A stretch of 48,255 nt of DNA from positions 1 to 48,255 of the forward strand of contig CAJXOG010000012.1 in assembly GCA_913057775.1 (NCBI GenBank), read 5' to 3'. A program made the translations under genes and the position numbers. This document shows, in pieces, positions 25,721-36,200 of this stretch. The notes beneath the pieces were generated by a model that did no database searches, was not told the DNA's origin, and worked only from the letters and a program-made list of their open reading frames with translations. The first letter of the stretch is position 1; each line of letters opens with the position of its first letter. The stretch is from an uncultured Fodinibius sp. (lineage in GTDB: Bacteria > Bacteroidota > Rhodothermia > Balneolales > Balneolaceae).

Positions 25721-26056
25721 TTACATGCTCAGATCTTTGGTTTTATTCATCATCTGTACGCCATGTACAAGTGATGATCCGCCACGGATAGCGGATGCTA
25801 CATGAACCGCTTCCATCATTTGCTCTTCACTTGCTCCTTTTTCGAGGCTTTCGGTGGTGTAGGCGTCAATACAATAGGGACATTGCACCGTGTGGGATAC
25901 TGCCAGAGCAATCAAGGCTTTTTCACGAGCACTCAGTGCTCCCTCCTCAAAAACAGCTCCATAGTAATCAAAAAACTTTTCGGCTAATTCGGGACCAAAT
26001 TCGCCAACATCTTCAAACTTTTTCAGATCCTTGGGATTGTAGTAACTGTCACTCAT
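25721..26056 (-). CDS. AhpD/carboxymuconolactone-decarboxylase-like protein of arsenosugar clusters
   Basis: A 111-residue all-helical AhpD-type protein with the redox pair CPYC (Cys59, Cys62) in VSHTVQCPYCIDAYT, and a second conserved helix with EEQMMEAVHVASAIRGG. The family has weak peroxidase activity supported by disulfide exchange; in arsenosugar loci it is annotated as an associated peroxidase-like protein. First gene of the minus-strand operon (then ArsS, TIGR04282, TIGR04283). It is divergent from the flavoprotein gene starting at 26347, with 290 bases between them holding both promoters. I see no clear operator in that gap. Confidence 0.87.
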   Translation of the reverse strand: MSDSYYNPKDLKKFEDVGEFGPELAEKFFDYYGAVFEEGALSAREKALIALAVSHTVQCPYCIDAYTTESLEKGASEEQMMEAVHVASAIRGGSSLVHGVQMMNKTKDLSM

Positions 26057-26346
26057 AATAAGTATGATTTAAATTTTATATTACTAAGAATTTCAGATGT
26101 AAATAAGCAACATTAAAATGATTATACCAACAGGATGGAATAAGTAAGATAACTTGACGAGTATAGTGTTCTTCTTCTTACGATTTTAATTGTGATGAAA
26201 GTGTAAAACCAAGTACGATTAAAAACGATTTTCAAACAGATTGCAAATGGTAAGAAGCTACCCGGGTGGAGCATCTAATTTTCATCATGCTTTTGTCGAT
26301 GAGACCTACGTAAATAATCAACAGATAAAGATTTAAAAAGTGCTAT

Positions 26347-27822
26347 ATGAAATACGATTATGACTTACTTGTAATTGGCGGTGGAGCAGGTGGACTCACT
26401 GCGGCAGGAATGGGCGCCAATTTTGGGGCGAAAACGATGATGGTGGAAGCCGATAAGTTGGGAGGCGATTGCACTTGGCACGGCTGCATCCCAAGTAAAA
26501 CATTATTACACCTTTCGAAAGTGGCGCGAAACGTGAACGAAGCCGAAAAGTTCGGTTATCAAAAGTCGCAGGGACTGGATTTTTCCGCTGTGATGGAGCA
26601 CATCAGATCCAAACGAGTAGAAGTATATGAAGAAGCAGATGATCCCGATATCTTTCGTCAGATGGGCGTGGATATTGCATTTGGTCAGGCGATATTTGTA
26701 GACGGCGATACGGTTAGGATTGTAAATGAGGAGGAAAACAGAAAAGTGTCCTCGCGCTATATTATTATTGCAACGGGCAGCAAGGCTTTGGTTCCTCCCA
26801 TCAAAGGAATTAAAGAGATATCGTACCATACCAATGAGACGATTTTTGAACTTGAAGAACAGCCTGAAAGCCTGGCGATTATTGGGGCCGGACCTATCGG
26901 TATTGAGATGGCACAAGCGTTTCAACGGCTGGGTACAAAGGTAACTGCCTTTGATATGCTTCCGCGTATTCTCTCTAACGATGATGAGGAATTAGCCGGA
27001 ATGCTCCAGGATTATTTAGCAAATGAAGGCATTGATTTTAAGCTTTCTGCGAGTGTAAAAAAGCTATCTGAAACGCCAGAGGGAGCTGTGAAGATAGAGA
27101 CACAAATTAATGGAGAGCCTTCAGTTTGGGAGGGCAGTGAAGTGCTTATTGCTGCCGGACGTTCGGCTAACTATGAAGAATTGCAACTGGAAAATGCGGG
27201 TATCCATCATCAAGAGAACGGTATTACCGTTGATGATCGGTGCAAGACAAACAAAAAGCATATCTATGCTGTAGGGGATGTCACAGGACGATATCAGTTT
27301 ACCCACATGTCTGAGCATATGGCTAAAGTTGCGGTGACGAATGCACTGCTTAAAATACCGAAAAAGATTGATCAGAAACATGTGCCGTGGAGTACCTATA
27401 CCGATCCTGAACTGGCGCATGTAGGAGCAACGGAAAAAGAGTTGCGAGAGAACAATATATCATATAAAACCTACCGATTCCCGTATGATAAAATCGACAG
27501 AGCGATTACTGATGAGTCAACTGACGGACTTATTAAAGTATTTGCGAAGGAGTGGAATGGGAAAATATTGGGGGCTACGATTTATGGAAAGCAAGCCGGA
27601 GATCTCATTGGGGAATATGCTCTGGCAATGCGAAATGGGGTAACACTCAGAAATATTGCTGATACTATTCATCCGTATCCTACATATGGGCTTGGTGTCC
27701 GCAGGGCAGCCGACCAGTGGTATGTTCAGAGTCAGTCGACTTGGATGGTTAAATTGATAAAATGGGTATTTGGTTACCGGGGAACGGTCCCGGATTTAAG
27801 CGATGAGGATCGTATTATTTAG
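26347..27822 (+). CDS. Mercuric-reductase-like pyridine nucleotide-disulfide oxidoreductase
   Basis: A 491-residue FAD-dependent enzyme of the disulfide oxidoreductase class. The FAD site is VIGGGAGGLTAAGMG (9-23). The redox cysteine pair is Cys42 and Cys47 in GGDCTWHGCIPSK. The NAD(P)H site is IIGAGPIGIEMAQAF and the second FAD motif is IYAVGDVTG. A dimerisation domain follows, with HPYPTYGLGVRRAADQWY near the C terminus. It lacks the N-terminal metal-binding domain and the C-terminal vicinal cysteines of true MerA, so mercury reduction is not indicated. It stands divergent from the arsenosugar operon, an arrangement that suggests a partner role in thiol or arsenical redox chemistry (inference). 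Confidence 0.87.
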   Translation: MKYDYDLLVIGGGAGGLTAAGMGANFGAKTMMVEADKLGGDCTWHGCIPSKTLLHLSKVARNVNEAEKFGYQKSQGLDFSAVMEHIRSKRVEVYEEADDPDIFRQMGVDIAFGQAIFVDGDTVRIVNEEENRKVSSRYIIIATGSKALVPPIKGIKEISYHTNETIFELEEQPESLAIIGAGPIGIEMAQAFQRLGTKVTAFDMLPRILSNDDEELAGMLQDYLANEGIDFKLSASVKKLSETPEGAVKIETQINGEPSVWEGSEVLIAAGRSANYEELQLENAGIHHQENGITVDDRCKTNKKHIYAVGDVTGRYQFTHMSEHMAKVAVTNALLKIPKKIDQKHVPWSTYTDPELAHVGATEKELRENNISYKTYRFPYDKIDRAITDESTDGLIKVFAKEWNGKILGATIYGKQAGDLIGEYALAMRNGVTLRNIADTIHPYPTYGLGVRRAADQWYVQSQSTWMVKLIKWVFGYRGTVPDLSDEDRII

Positions 27823-27835
27823 TTCTGAAAAAATA

Positions 27836-27939
27836 AAAAAGCCCGCCGGCTAAGGCGGACTTAAAAACTACTCTCTCTTGACTATATTCAACGGCTTATC
27901 TGTTAAGTATGACCATTGAAAACGGTAATCCTTACAAAA
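27836..27939 (-). repeat. 104-base repeated element, copy 1; candidate small RNA with its own terminator
   Basis: Aligns with 39704-39806 in the same orientation. The first ~70 bases differ at only about three positions; a middle stretch of ~25 bases diverges, and both ends are shared. Read on the minus strand, the element begins GTAAGGATT, passes the invariant AGTCAAGAGAGAGTAG, and ends in a hairpin (CCGCC/GGCGG core, loop TTAGCC) followed by six T. The conserved ends, variable centre and terminator suggest a transcribed RNA, not a coding repeat. It lies 14 bases after the flavoprotein stop and upstream of the SusC gene. Confidence 0.7.
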
Positions 27940-28534
27940 CTCCATCTTTTTAGACCTTATAGTTGCCTTTAGGGACGTAGATTTCTGCACCCTTTAATGC
28001 TTGTCAAGAGTGTTCAAATACTCTCCCCTTTCTATACTATTTTACTTTTAGTTTATATTATAACAGTCTTTTGACCACTTTCTAGCGTCGGTAACAGGAC
28101 ATCAGCATAGTTTGCGACCTCCTATATTGAGATTTGCGAGAAACGCGACTGGGTGGCCTAAATTACTGAACCTGTTGAGGTTAATGTTATAGATTTTATC
28201 ATTGTCGTCGAAAAAAACCAGCTTGCTGCCATCCAATGACTATCTAATTGAAGTTTTCTAAAGCGAATTATTATTGGGGCGGACTCCAATACGGGAAAGT
28301 ATTATTAGTCAGCTATTCAAACTATTATATCCATCAGTATAATTTCAGGAGATTAATTTATATTACTAATTCAATGTAATTGCAAAATTTATTTAAGTAA
28401 AAATGGTTATTTGATTTTCTAAAAAAGTTTAAATAGTCTAAAATCGAAGGAAGAAAAAATATCGGGGCAATTTAAAAAACATAGAGTCTGTAATGTCAAC
28501 GGATGTATTATCTCAATTCAAATATCTTGTACCT
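27940..28534. other. Gap before SusC with decayed coding scraps on the minus strand
   Basis: No intact gene is seen. On the minus strand two short protein-like scraps sit in different frames: 28239-28102 (45 codons, with DGSKLVFFDDNDKIYNINL) and about 28004-27950 (ending KGAEIYVPKGNYKV then stop). They look like the remains of a gene broken by frameshifts, but I do not recognise the family. The last ~150 bases before the SusC start are A+T-rich and presumably hold its promoter; no clear -7 box was found. Confidence 0.35.
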
Positions 28535-31500
28535 ATGAATAATAAAATTATAGTTGCTATTATCTCATTCCTGTTTTTGGGAGGTGTATTAACATCTGTA
28601 CAAGCACAAACGCAAGAAATTACAGGGACAGTTGTTTCGGCGAATGATGGGCAAGTTCTACCAGGGGTTACAGTAATGGTAAAAGATACTACAAATATTG
28701 GAACATCTACTGACGCTGATGGGAGATATACATTAGAAGTTCCTGCCGAGAAGAATGTGTTGATATTTTCTTATGTCGGTTTTCAGGAAAGAGAAATTAT
28801 GATCAATGGCCGTTCTGAAATTAATATTGAATTGGAGGAGGATGTACAGCAATTAGAAAATGTAGTAGTTGTTGGATACGGTTCGCAAATTAAAGAGAAT
28901 GTAACAGGGAATATTTCCAACGTAAGTGGCGAGGACATCCAAAATACTACTGAAAATAGTGTTGAGAAGACCTTGCAAGGTCGCACTGCGGGTGTTCAAG
29001 TGACAAGTGGAAGTGGAACATTGGGAGAAGGTATTAGTGTTCAAATCCGAGGATCTTCATCGATTTCAGCTGGCAATCAACCTCTTTACGTAATTGATGG
29101 GGTACCGGTGACTTCACAAAGTCTCTCTTCAACGGGAGATCCTAGGAGTAATCCCATTGCTAGCCTTGATATGAGTAACGTAGAATCTATTTCAGTTCTG
29201 AAGGATGCATCAGCCGCTGCGATTTATGGATCACGAGCTTCAAATGGTGTGGTTATTATAAATACAAAAACAGGTCAGGAGGGTGAGACGAACTTTAATG
29301 CTTCTTACCAGGTGAGCAGCAGTGTTCCTACAAATAAGCTGGATTTTATGAATGCTGAACAATATGTGGATTACTTCCGTCGTGCAGCAATCGGAGGGGG
29401 AGAATATGACTATCGTATGAATCCTGGTGCTTGGAATAGCGAACAGGAAGCGGTCGATTATTATTTGACTCAATTCTATGAACCCACGATGAATAATGTA
29501 TCAGAGGGTAATGATTGGCAAAGTAATCCTGTTAATTATAATTGGCAAGATCAGGCATTTCAAGATGCTATATCCCACAGTTTTCAGTTTAGTGCAAGTG
29601 GTGGAAATGAGAATACGACTTTTATGATTTCTGGGGCTTACAGTGACAAGGAAGGTATTATGCTTGATAATACCTTTAAAAAATTTAGCGGGCGCTTAAA
29701 TTTAAATCACGAGGCAACTGATAAACTTGATTTAGGATTGCGTGTTAATATCAATAGGACATTGAATGATAGGTTACCGGCTTCGTCTGGTTTTGGAACG
29801 CCAATGCAGACGATTGCCCAAGCGCCCATTTCACCAATATATGCAGATGCGGATCCAAATCAACCGGGCTATCAGCGGGGAGATACGTATAATAAAAATA
29901 CGTTGTATCCTAATAATGTAGATATTGTTAAGAATTCGGACTTTCGAGCTAGAATGTTCCATACGTTGACCAATGTGAATGCAGAGTACGAGATATTGCC
30001 GAATTTAAGTTTTAAGACTCGGTTTGCAATGGATCTTATTGATCAAAATGAAGAGCGATACAGTGAGCCTAGACTCAGTTATTTTACAGGCGCTGCTGGC
30101 ACTGGTTATAATGCATGGACAGAAGTTCAAAATTATACCAACGATAATATTTTTACTTATCAGAATACATTTCAAGAACAGCATGATTTGGAAGTCGTTA
30201 TGGGTACGAGTTACAACTGGGTGATGCAGAGTTTTACAGCGACAGCGGGGGAAAATTTTCCAAGTAAGAATTTCAGAAATATCGAAAATGCTGCAACCAT
30301 CACATCAGGTAGTTCCAGCGATACTAGATACCGGTTCATGTCATACTTTACACGAGCAAATTATAGTTATAATGATAAATATTTGTTATCGCTTAGTGCT
30401 CGTACAGACGGCTCTTCTCGTTTTGGAGAAAATAACAGATATGGTTTTTTCCCTGCTGGTTCAGTAGGCTGGATAGTTACAAATGAAGAATTTATGCAGG
30501 ATACCGAAATGATTAGCTTTTTAAAGTTAAAAGCTAGTTATGGGGTTACAGGTAATGCAGAGATTGACAACTTCCCGTCTGCAGGGCTTTTTGAAGGGAT
30601 TTCATATTCAGGCAACTCGGCATTAAGTCCAACACAAACTCCAAATCCTGATTTAAAATGGGAAACAACAAACCAACTTAATATTGGAGTTGAATATGGA
30701 TTTCTCGAAGACCGTATTAATGGTAGTTTAGATGTTTATCATAAAAATACAACTGATTTACTTCTAGCTGTTGATGTGCCGGGAACTAGTGGATACGCTA
30801 CTCAACTTAGAAATGTAGGTGAGCTAGAGAACAAAGGTCTGGAGTTTGTGGTTAATAGCACAAACATTACAGGGACATTTTCTTGGTCCAGCAGTTTTAA
30901 TATTGCATTTAATCGAAATAAAATAACGAATTTGAATGGCCAAGTGCTTACGGTACAAAGTTATGCAAATCGGTATGTGAATCGTGCACTTGAGGGTGAG
31001 TCTATTGGTGTTTTTTATACTAATGAATATGCAGGAGTTAATCCCGCAAATGGTGATGCGTTGTTTTACCTAAATCATGACCCATCACAACAGGAGATTA
31101 GTAATGGTACCGCTTTTAAAGTGGATGGAATGTTTGGCGATCGCTATGTAACTCGAAATGTCAACCAAGCCACACGGAAAGTAGTAGGTAATCCCAATCC
31201 AGATTTTACTGGCGGATTTAATAATACCTTTTCTTACAAGGGAGTAAGCCTGAATGTATTATGGCAATTTGTTTATGGGAATCAAATATACAATGCTAAT
31301 TACTTTTCTAGAGCTAGCGGCAAGTATTTTGATAATCAGCTTGTAAGTCAGTTGGATGCTTGGCAAGAGCCAGGTGATATTACTGATGTACCACAAGCAA
31401 GGCTTTATGGAAATAATGGTGTTGCGCCAAAATCGAGCAAGAAGTTATCAGATGGTAGTTATTTGCGGCTAAAGAATTTAAAGTTAACCTATCAATTACC

Positions 31501-31702
31501 AACTCAATTTCTTTCTAAGATGGATTTACGAAGTCTGGAAGTATTTATTACGGGAACTAATTTGCTGACTTTTACTGAGTATGATGGCTTTGATCCTGAA
31601 GTTAGCCTTAACTTTGCTCAAAGTAACCTCAATATAGGAAATACCTTTTATACAGCACCACAGGCTAAAACAATAAGTGCTGGTTTAAATATTGGTTTCT
31701 AA
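28535..31702 (+). CDS. SusC/RagA-family TonB-linked outer-membrane protein
   Basis: Large TonB-dependent barrel that imports oligomers (glycan or peptide) with its SusD lid. From the ATG at 28535 it has 1055 residues. The signal peptide ends SVQAQ. A CarboxypepD_reg-like domain (EITGTVVSANDGQVLPGVTV) is followed by the SusC plug with NQPLYVIDGVPV and the signature SISVLKDASAAAIYGSRAS and GVVIINTKTG. The barrel ends TISAGLNIGF. An ATG at 28493 is in frame but would place 14 residues in front of the signal peptide. It is the first gene of a four-gene plus-strand unit: SusD follows after 43 bases, then two BNR/VPS10 proteins. No adjacent anti-sigma or hybrid two-component regulator is present. 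Confidence 0.93.
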   Translation: MNNKIIVAIISFLFLGGVLTSVQAQTQEITGTVVSANDGQVLPGVTVMVKDTTNIGTSTDADGRYTLEVPAEKNVLIFSYVGFQEREIMINGRSEINIELEEDVQQLENVVVVGYGSQIKENVTGNISNVSGEDIQNTTENSVEKTLQGRTAGVQVTSGSGTLGEGISVQIRGSSSISAGNQPLYVIDGVPVTSQSLSSTGDPRSNPIASLDMSNVESISVLKDASAAAIYGSRASNGVVIINTKTGQEGETNFNASYQVSSSVPTNKLDFMNAEQYVDYFRRAAIGGGEYDYRMNPGAWNSEQEAVDYYLTQFYEPTMNNVSEGNDWQSNPVNYNWQDQAFQDAISHSFQFSASGGNENTTFMISGAYSDKEGIMLDNTFKKFSGRLNLNHEATDKLDLGLRVNINRTLNDRLPASSGFGTPMQTIAQAPISPIYADADPNQPGYQRGDTYNKNTLYPNNVDIVKNSDFRARMFHTLTNVNAEYEILPNLSFKTRFAMDLIDQNEERYSEPRLSYFTGAAGTGYNAWTEVQNYTNDNIFTYQNTFQEQHDLEVVMGTSYNWVMQSFTATAGENFPSKNFRNIENAATITSGSSSDTRYRFMSYFTRANYSYNDKYLLSLSARTDGSSRFGENNRYGFFPAGSVGWIVTNEEFMQDTEMISFLKLKASYGVTGNAEIDNFPSAGLFEGISYSGNSALSPTQTPNPDLKWETTNQLNIGVEYGFLEDRINGSLDVYHKNTTDLLLAVDVPGTSGYATQLRNVGELENKGLEFVVNSTNITGTFSWSSSFNIAFNRNKITNLNGQVLTVQSYANRYVNRALEGESIGVFYTNEYAGVNPANGDALFYLNHDPSQQEISNGTAFKVDGMFGDRYVTRNVNQATRKVVGNPNPDFTGGFNNTFSYKGVSLNVLWQFVYGNQIYNANYFSRASGKYFDNQLVSQLDAWQEPGDITDVPQARLYGNNGVAPKSSKKLSDGSYLRLKNLKLTYQLPTQFLSKMDLRSLEVFITGTNLLTFTEYDGFDPEVSLNFAQSNLNIGNTFYTAPQAKTISAGLNIGF

Positions 31703-31745
31703 ATGTAGATTATAGTTTTAATCATAATGTTGAATTGCAGTAGAT

Positions 31746-33107
31746 ATGAAAAACACAAAATATATTATTGCAGCTTTTTTACTGTTCACCTTTTTGGGAT
31801 GCGATAATGTCCTTGATGTAGAACCTCAGCAGTCAATAAGCGCAGATGCAGCTTTGAGTTCTTCTGAAAACGTTAAGAAGACGCTTGTTGGGGCCTATGA
31901 TAATATGGGAGATGTTGACGTTTACGGAGGATGGATGTATGTACTCCCAGATTTGATGGCGGCTGGTAGAGAGGCGCAATTTACAGGGACCCAACCTCCT
32001 CCTGGGGAAGTCTACCAGAAAGATATCACGGTAACAAATGCATTTATTCGTGATATGTGGCTCGATAATTATGCCACTATTAATGTGGCAAATAATGTGC
32101 TTTCAGCCGTAGGTGTAGTAGAGCAAGGAGATCAAGATAGAGTTGAAGGAGAAGCTAAGTTTATTCGAGGGTCACTCTATTTTCAGCTTGTTCGTTTGTT
32201 TGCCAAAGATTTTAATGACGGTGATCCCACCCAAAATTTGGGTGTTCCGTTAAGTTTAGAGGCTACAGAAACTATTGATGAAACTGCTAATATACCCAGA
32301 AGTTCAGTGCAGGAAGTTTATGACCAAGTTCTGAGTGATTTACAAACAGCAAAGGATCTTCTTGGCCAAGAGTCCCCCAGTTATATTTATGCTGACAGTT
32401 TTGTGGCGAGTGCATTTCTGGCGCGCGTTTATCTGCATATGGGAGAATATGAGCTTGCCCGAGATGAGGCGAATCGTGTGATAACTGAGGGTCCGTATTC
32501 TTTGGTTAGTGAATACTCTAGTGCTTTTAACAACTCTAATAATAATACATCCGAAGATATTTTTGCGACTCAGGTCTCTACTCAGGATGGCGAGAATGCA
32601 CTCCACGGTTCATATGCTTCTTTGGATGAGGGAGGGAGTAATGCATTTTCGACTGTTATAACTCAAACTCATCTGGATTTATATGAGCCTCAGGATGATC
32701 GACTTGCATTATTCTATGAAGATAACAACGGAAATTGGCACTCTGGAAAATGGAAGAATCAATATGGAAATGTGAATGTGATGCGACTTGCTGAGATTTA
32801 TCTTATCCGTGCTGAAGCTAATCATCGATTAGATGAAAGCGTTGGAGCCACCCCTACTGAGGATATCAACAGATTAAGAGACCGTGCTGGGTTAGATGAT
32901 CTGTCTTCGCCTGTTACCTTAGATGAAATCCTTCAAGAACGACATCTCGAGCTGGCCTTTGAAGGACATTTTCTATTCGATTTAAAGCGAACCCAAGGTT
33001 CAGTAGGTGGTGTGGCATGGGATTCTCCGCGTTTAGTTTTTCCACTTCCACAGCGTGAAATAGACGCAAATGACGAGCTAGTCCAAAATGAAGGGTATGG
33101 AAGCTGA
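31746..33107 (+). CDS. SusD/RagB-family surface lipoprotein
   Basis: Substrate-binding lid of the SusC channel upstream. The 453-residue protein has a lipoprotein signal (FTFLGC, Cys19), and DNVLDVEPQQSIS is the usual start of a mature SusD. Tetratricopeptide-like helices follow, with EGEAKFIRGSLYFQLVRLFA and FLARVYLHMGEYELARDEA. The C-terminal part carries MRLAEIYLIRAEA, INRLRDRAGL, ILQERHLELAFEG and the final FPLPQREIDANDELVQN, all typical of the SusD family. The length is slightly below the common ~500 residues. The ligand type is not encoded in these motifs; the neighbouring peptidases suggest peptides (inference). Confidence 0.93.
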   Translation: MKNTKYIIAAFLLFTFLGCDNVLDVEPQQSISADAALSSSENVKKTLVGAYDNMGDVDVYGGWMYVLPDLMAAGREAQFTGTQPPPGEVYQKDITVTNAFIRDMWLDNYATINVANNVLSAVGVVEQGDQDRVEGEAKFIRGSLYFQLVRLFAKDFNDGDPTQNLGVPLSLEATETIDETANIPRSSVQEVYDQVLSDLQTAKDLLGQESPSYIYADSFVASAFLARVYLHMGEYELARDEANRVITEGPYSLVSEYSSAFNNSNNNTSEDIFATQVSTQDGENALHGSYASLDEGGSNAFSTVITQTHLDLYEPQDDRLALFYEDNNGNWHSGKWKNQYGNVNVMRLAEIYLIRAEANHRLDESVGATPTEDINRLRDRAGLDDLSSPVTLDEILQERHLELAFEGHFLFDLKRTQGSVGGVAWDSPRLVFPLPQREIDANDELVQNEGYGS

Positions 33108-33230
33108 TTCTTGAATTCATTAACTCGTAAATATTAATGAGAGATGGTGTGAGAAATTGCAAGCTTGCCATTTCAAAGTGGCATACAGTGTCAGATATAG
33201 TTTTAGTTACTATCTAATATTCGGGGTGTT

Positions 33231-36200
33231 ATGTTTAAGGGATCACTATTTGGCAAATCAATAATTGCTGTTTTTCTATTCTGCTTATGTGAAGTGGGCT
33301 TATTATATGGGCAGGTCAATAGTAATCAAGTTGTGAATAAACAACATTACCAAAGTCTCGATTATCGTCAGATTGGACCTTTCCGGGGAGGGCGTGTAAC
33401 AGCTGTTGAAGGAATTTCAACAAAACCATCAACCTATTATATGGGTACGACGGGAGGTGGAGTATGGAAAACAACTGATTCTGGAAAAAGATGGGAGAAT
33501 ATTACGGACGGATTCCTTAATGTGGGTTCAGTAGGTGCAGTTACGGTAGCCCCTTCTGATGATAATGTTATCTATGTAGGAACAGGTTCTGCTTGTCCCC
33601 GAGGTAATATTTCAATGGGGGATGGAATGTATAAATCTACTGATGCCGGTAATAGTTGGCAACATATTGGGTTGCCGGATGCAGGATTAATCGGTGATGT
33701 TATCGTGGATCCTAATGACTCAGATCGGATTTATGTAGCAGCGCTTGGTGATATCTTTGGCCCTAATGAACAGCGAGGAGTGTTTCGGTCTGAGGATGGT
33801 GGGGAAACTTGGAAGAAGATTTTATTTGCCAGTGATTCTACCGGAGCGGTTGATCTTGCAATCAATCCCTCTAATCCGAGAATTATGTATGCCGCTATGT
33901 GGAGGGCCGAGAGAAAACCTTGGACACTGATTGATGGAGGTCCTGAAGGAGGCGTATGGAAAACAGTAGATGGAGGAGATACGTGGGAAAAGTTAAATAA
34001 GGGACTTCCAAGTGGGACATTGGGACGAATAGGAGTTACAGTTTCACCTGCTGATCCAGATCGGGTATGGGTTCTGCTAGAAGGAGATGAAGAAAAAGAG
34101 GGCGGGCTGTATCGCTCTGAGGATGCTGGGCAATCTTTTGAAAGGATTAACAGAAACCATAAACTGCGGTCCAGAGCTTGGTATTATATGCATGTACATG
34201 CTGATCCCCAGGATGCTGAAACTGTATATATTTCTAATGCGGGTTTTTACAAGTCAACAAATGGAGGAGAGGATTTTAAAGAAGTTGATACCCCACATGC
34301 TGATAACCATGATCTTTGGATTAATCCTCACGATAATCACACAATGATAAATGGTAATGATGGAGGGGCTAACGTCTCTAAGAATGGTGGACAATCTTGG
34401 TCAACGCAGTACAATCAACCGACAGCTGAATTTTATAGGGCTACAGTTGATGACCAGTTCCCTTATCGGGTTTATGGCGCACAACAAGATAATTCAACAA
34501 TATCAGTACCTAGTTGGAATCCCGGTGATATAACTCCAAAACAGCATTGGTATAGTGTAGGGGGAGGGGAAAGTGGTCATATCGCAGTAAAGCCTGATAA
34601 CCCGGACATTATTTTTGCAGGTAACTATATTGGTACCATTACGCGGTTGAATCGTGAAACAGGACATCAGCGGAATGTTGTTTCTTATCCGCAATTGCAT
34701 GATGGAATGGCTCCTCGAAACATGAAATATCGTTATCAGTGGAATGCTCCAATTCGTATTTCGCCTCACGATTCTGATGTCCTCTATCATGCCTCCCAAT
34801 ATGTTCATCGATCTACAAATGAGGGACAAAGCTGGGAAAAAATCAGTCCTGATTTGACAACAAACGCTGATGAATACCAAGACATTCCAGGGGGACCTAT
34901 CCAGCATGATCATACTGGTGTTGAGGTATATACAACAATTTTTTCATTTGAAGAATCACCACTTGAAGAGGGGATATTATGGGCCGGAACAGATGATGGC
35001 CTTGTTCACCTTTCTAAAAATGATGGAAAAACTTGGGAGGAAATTACGCCAAATAGTATGCCTGAAGAAGGTACGGTTAATACAATTGATTTATCCCATC
35101 ATAAAGATGGGCGGGCTTATATGGCTGTCTACAAATATCGCGAAAATGATAATACCCCTTATATTTTCAGAACTGAAAATTATGGTCAAGACTGGGAGCT
35201 TTTGACAAATGGCCAAAATGGAATTCCGGATGATCACTTTGCACGTGCCGTTCGAGAAGATCCTCACAATGAAAATATATTGTATGCGGGAACAGAGTTC
35301 GGCATGTATATCTCTTTTGACAGAGGTGATCACTGGCAATCTTTTCAGCAAAATCTTCCCAAAACTCCCATCACAGATCTTCAAGTACATCGCGACAATC
35401 TTATAGTTGCTACACAGGGGCGTTCATTTTGGATTATGGACGATATATCGGTGTTGCAAGAGTTGGAAAATGAACAAATCGCAAATGCTCCTTATTTGTT
35501 TACGCCAGTTAACGGATTGCGCACTCAGTTGGGTGAGTCCGGAGGTCATGGAGTACCCGAAAGTCCAAGCCCGGGTGCTAAAATCTACTATAACCTTAAT
35601 GAGGAACCCGATTCGCTGTCAATCAAAATTCTGGATGAAAATAAGCAAACAGTAAAAACATTTAAGCAGGAACAGCATGAAAATGTAACAGCTAATAAAG
35701 GATTAAATCGTTTTGTTTGGGATATGAAATATCCGGCACCTGATATTGTTGACGATGCTGTTATGTCACTTAGTTATACGGGCGGACCTAAAGCGCCGAC
35801 AGGAACATATAGTGTACGCCTTACGGTTGATGGTGATACTTATGAAAAACCGTTTTCTATCGAGAAAGATATACGATGGGATGATATAACCGATCGTGAT
35901 TTACAGGCACAGCTCGATTTAGCAATAAAAGTGCGTGATGAACTGACTAAGGTTAACAGCGTTATACGCGGTATTAGGAGTGCTCGAAAACAGCTCAAGA
36001 ACACTGCGAATCTTATAGCAGAAGCTGAATATGAAATAAATAGTCAAACCTCTGTAGATAGTTTGATTAAGGAACTCACGGAATTAGAAGAAGAGCTTAT
36101 ACAAACAAAAAATGAATCGAGCCAAGATCCTATTAATTATCCTCCCCAACTTGATAACCAGTTAGCCTATTTATATACGGTTGTGAACGGGCAGGATACG

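Noticed and set aside
26057..26346. Riboswitch or ArsR operator between the divergent arsenic-related genes
   Set aside because: Only a short ACCCGGGT palindrome and A+T-rich sequence are visible; no conserved riboswitch core or recognised ArsR repeat was found.
26506..26925. 139-residue minus-strand open frame
   Set aside because: Antisense to the flavoprotein gene, in a region with clear FAD and NAD motifs on the other strand; no recognisable domain.
26347..27822. True mercuric reductase (merA)
   Set aside because: The N-terminal heavy-metal domain and the C-terminal vicinal cysteine pair are absent and no other mer gene is nearby, so only MerA-like family membership is stated.
33108..33230. 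Hairpin TGCCA/TGGCA after SusD as an operon-splitting terminator
   Set aside because: The stem is only five base pairs and no T-run follows; it does not justify dividing the SusCD-VPS10 unit.
34503..34913. 136-residue minus-strand open frame
   Set aside because: Antisense to the first VPS10/BNR gene and without domain features; a by-product of the repetitive coding sequence.
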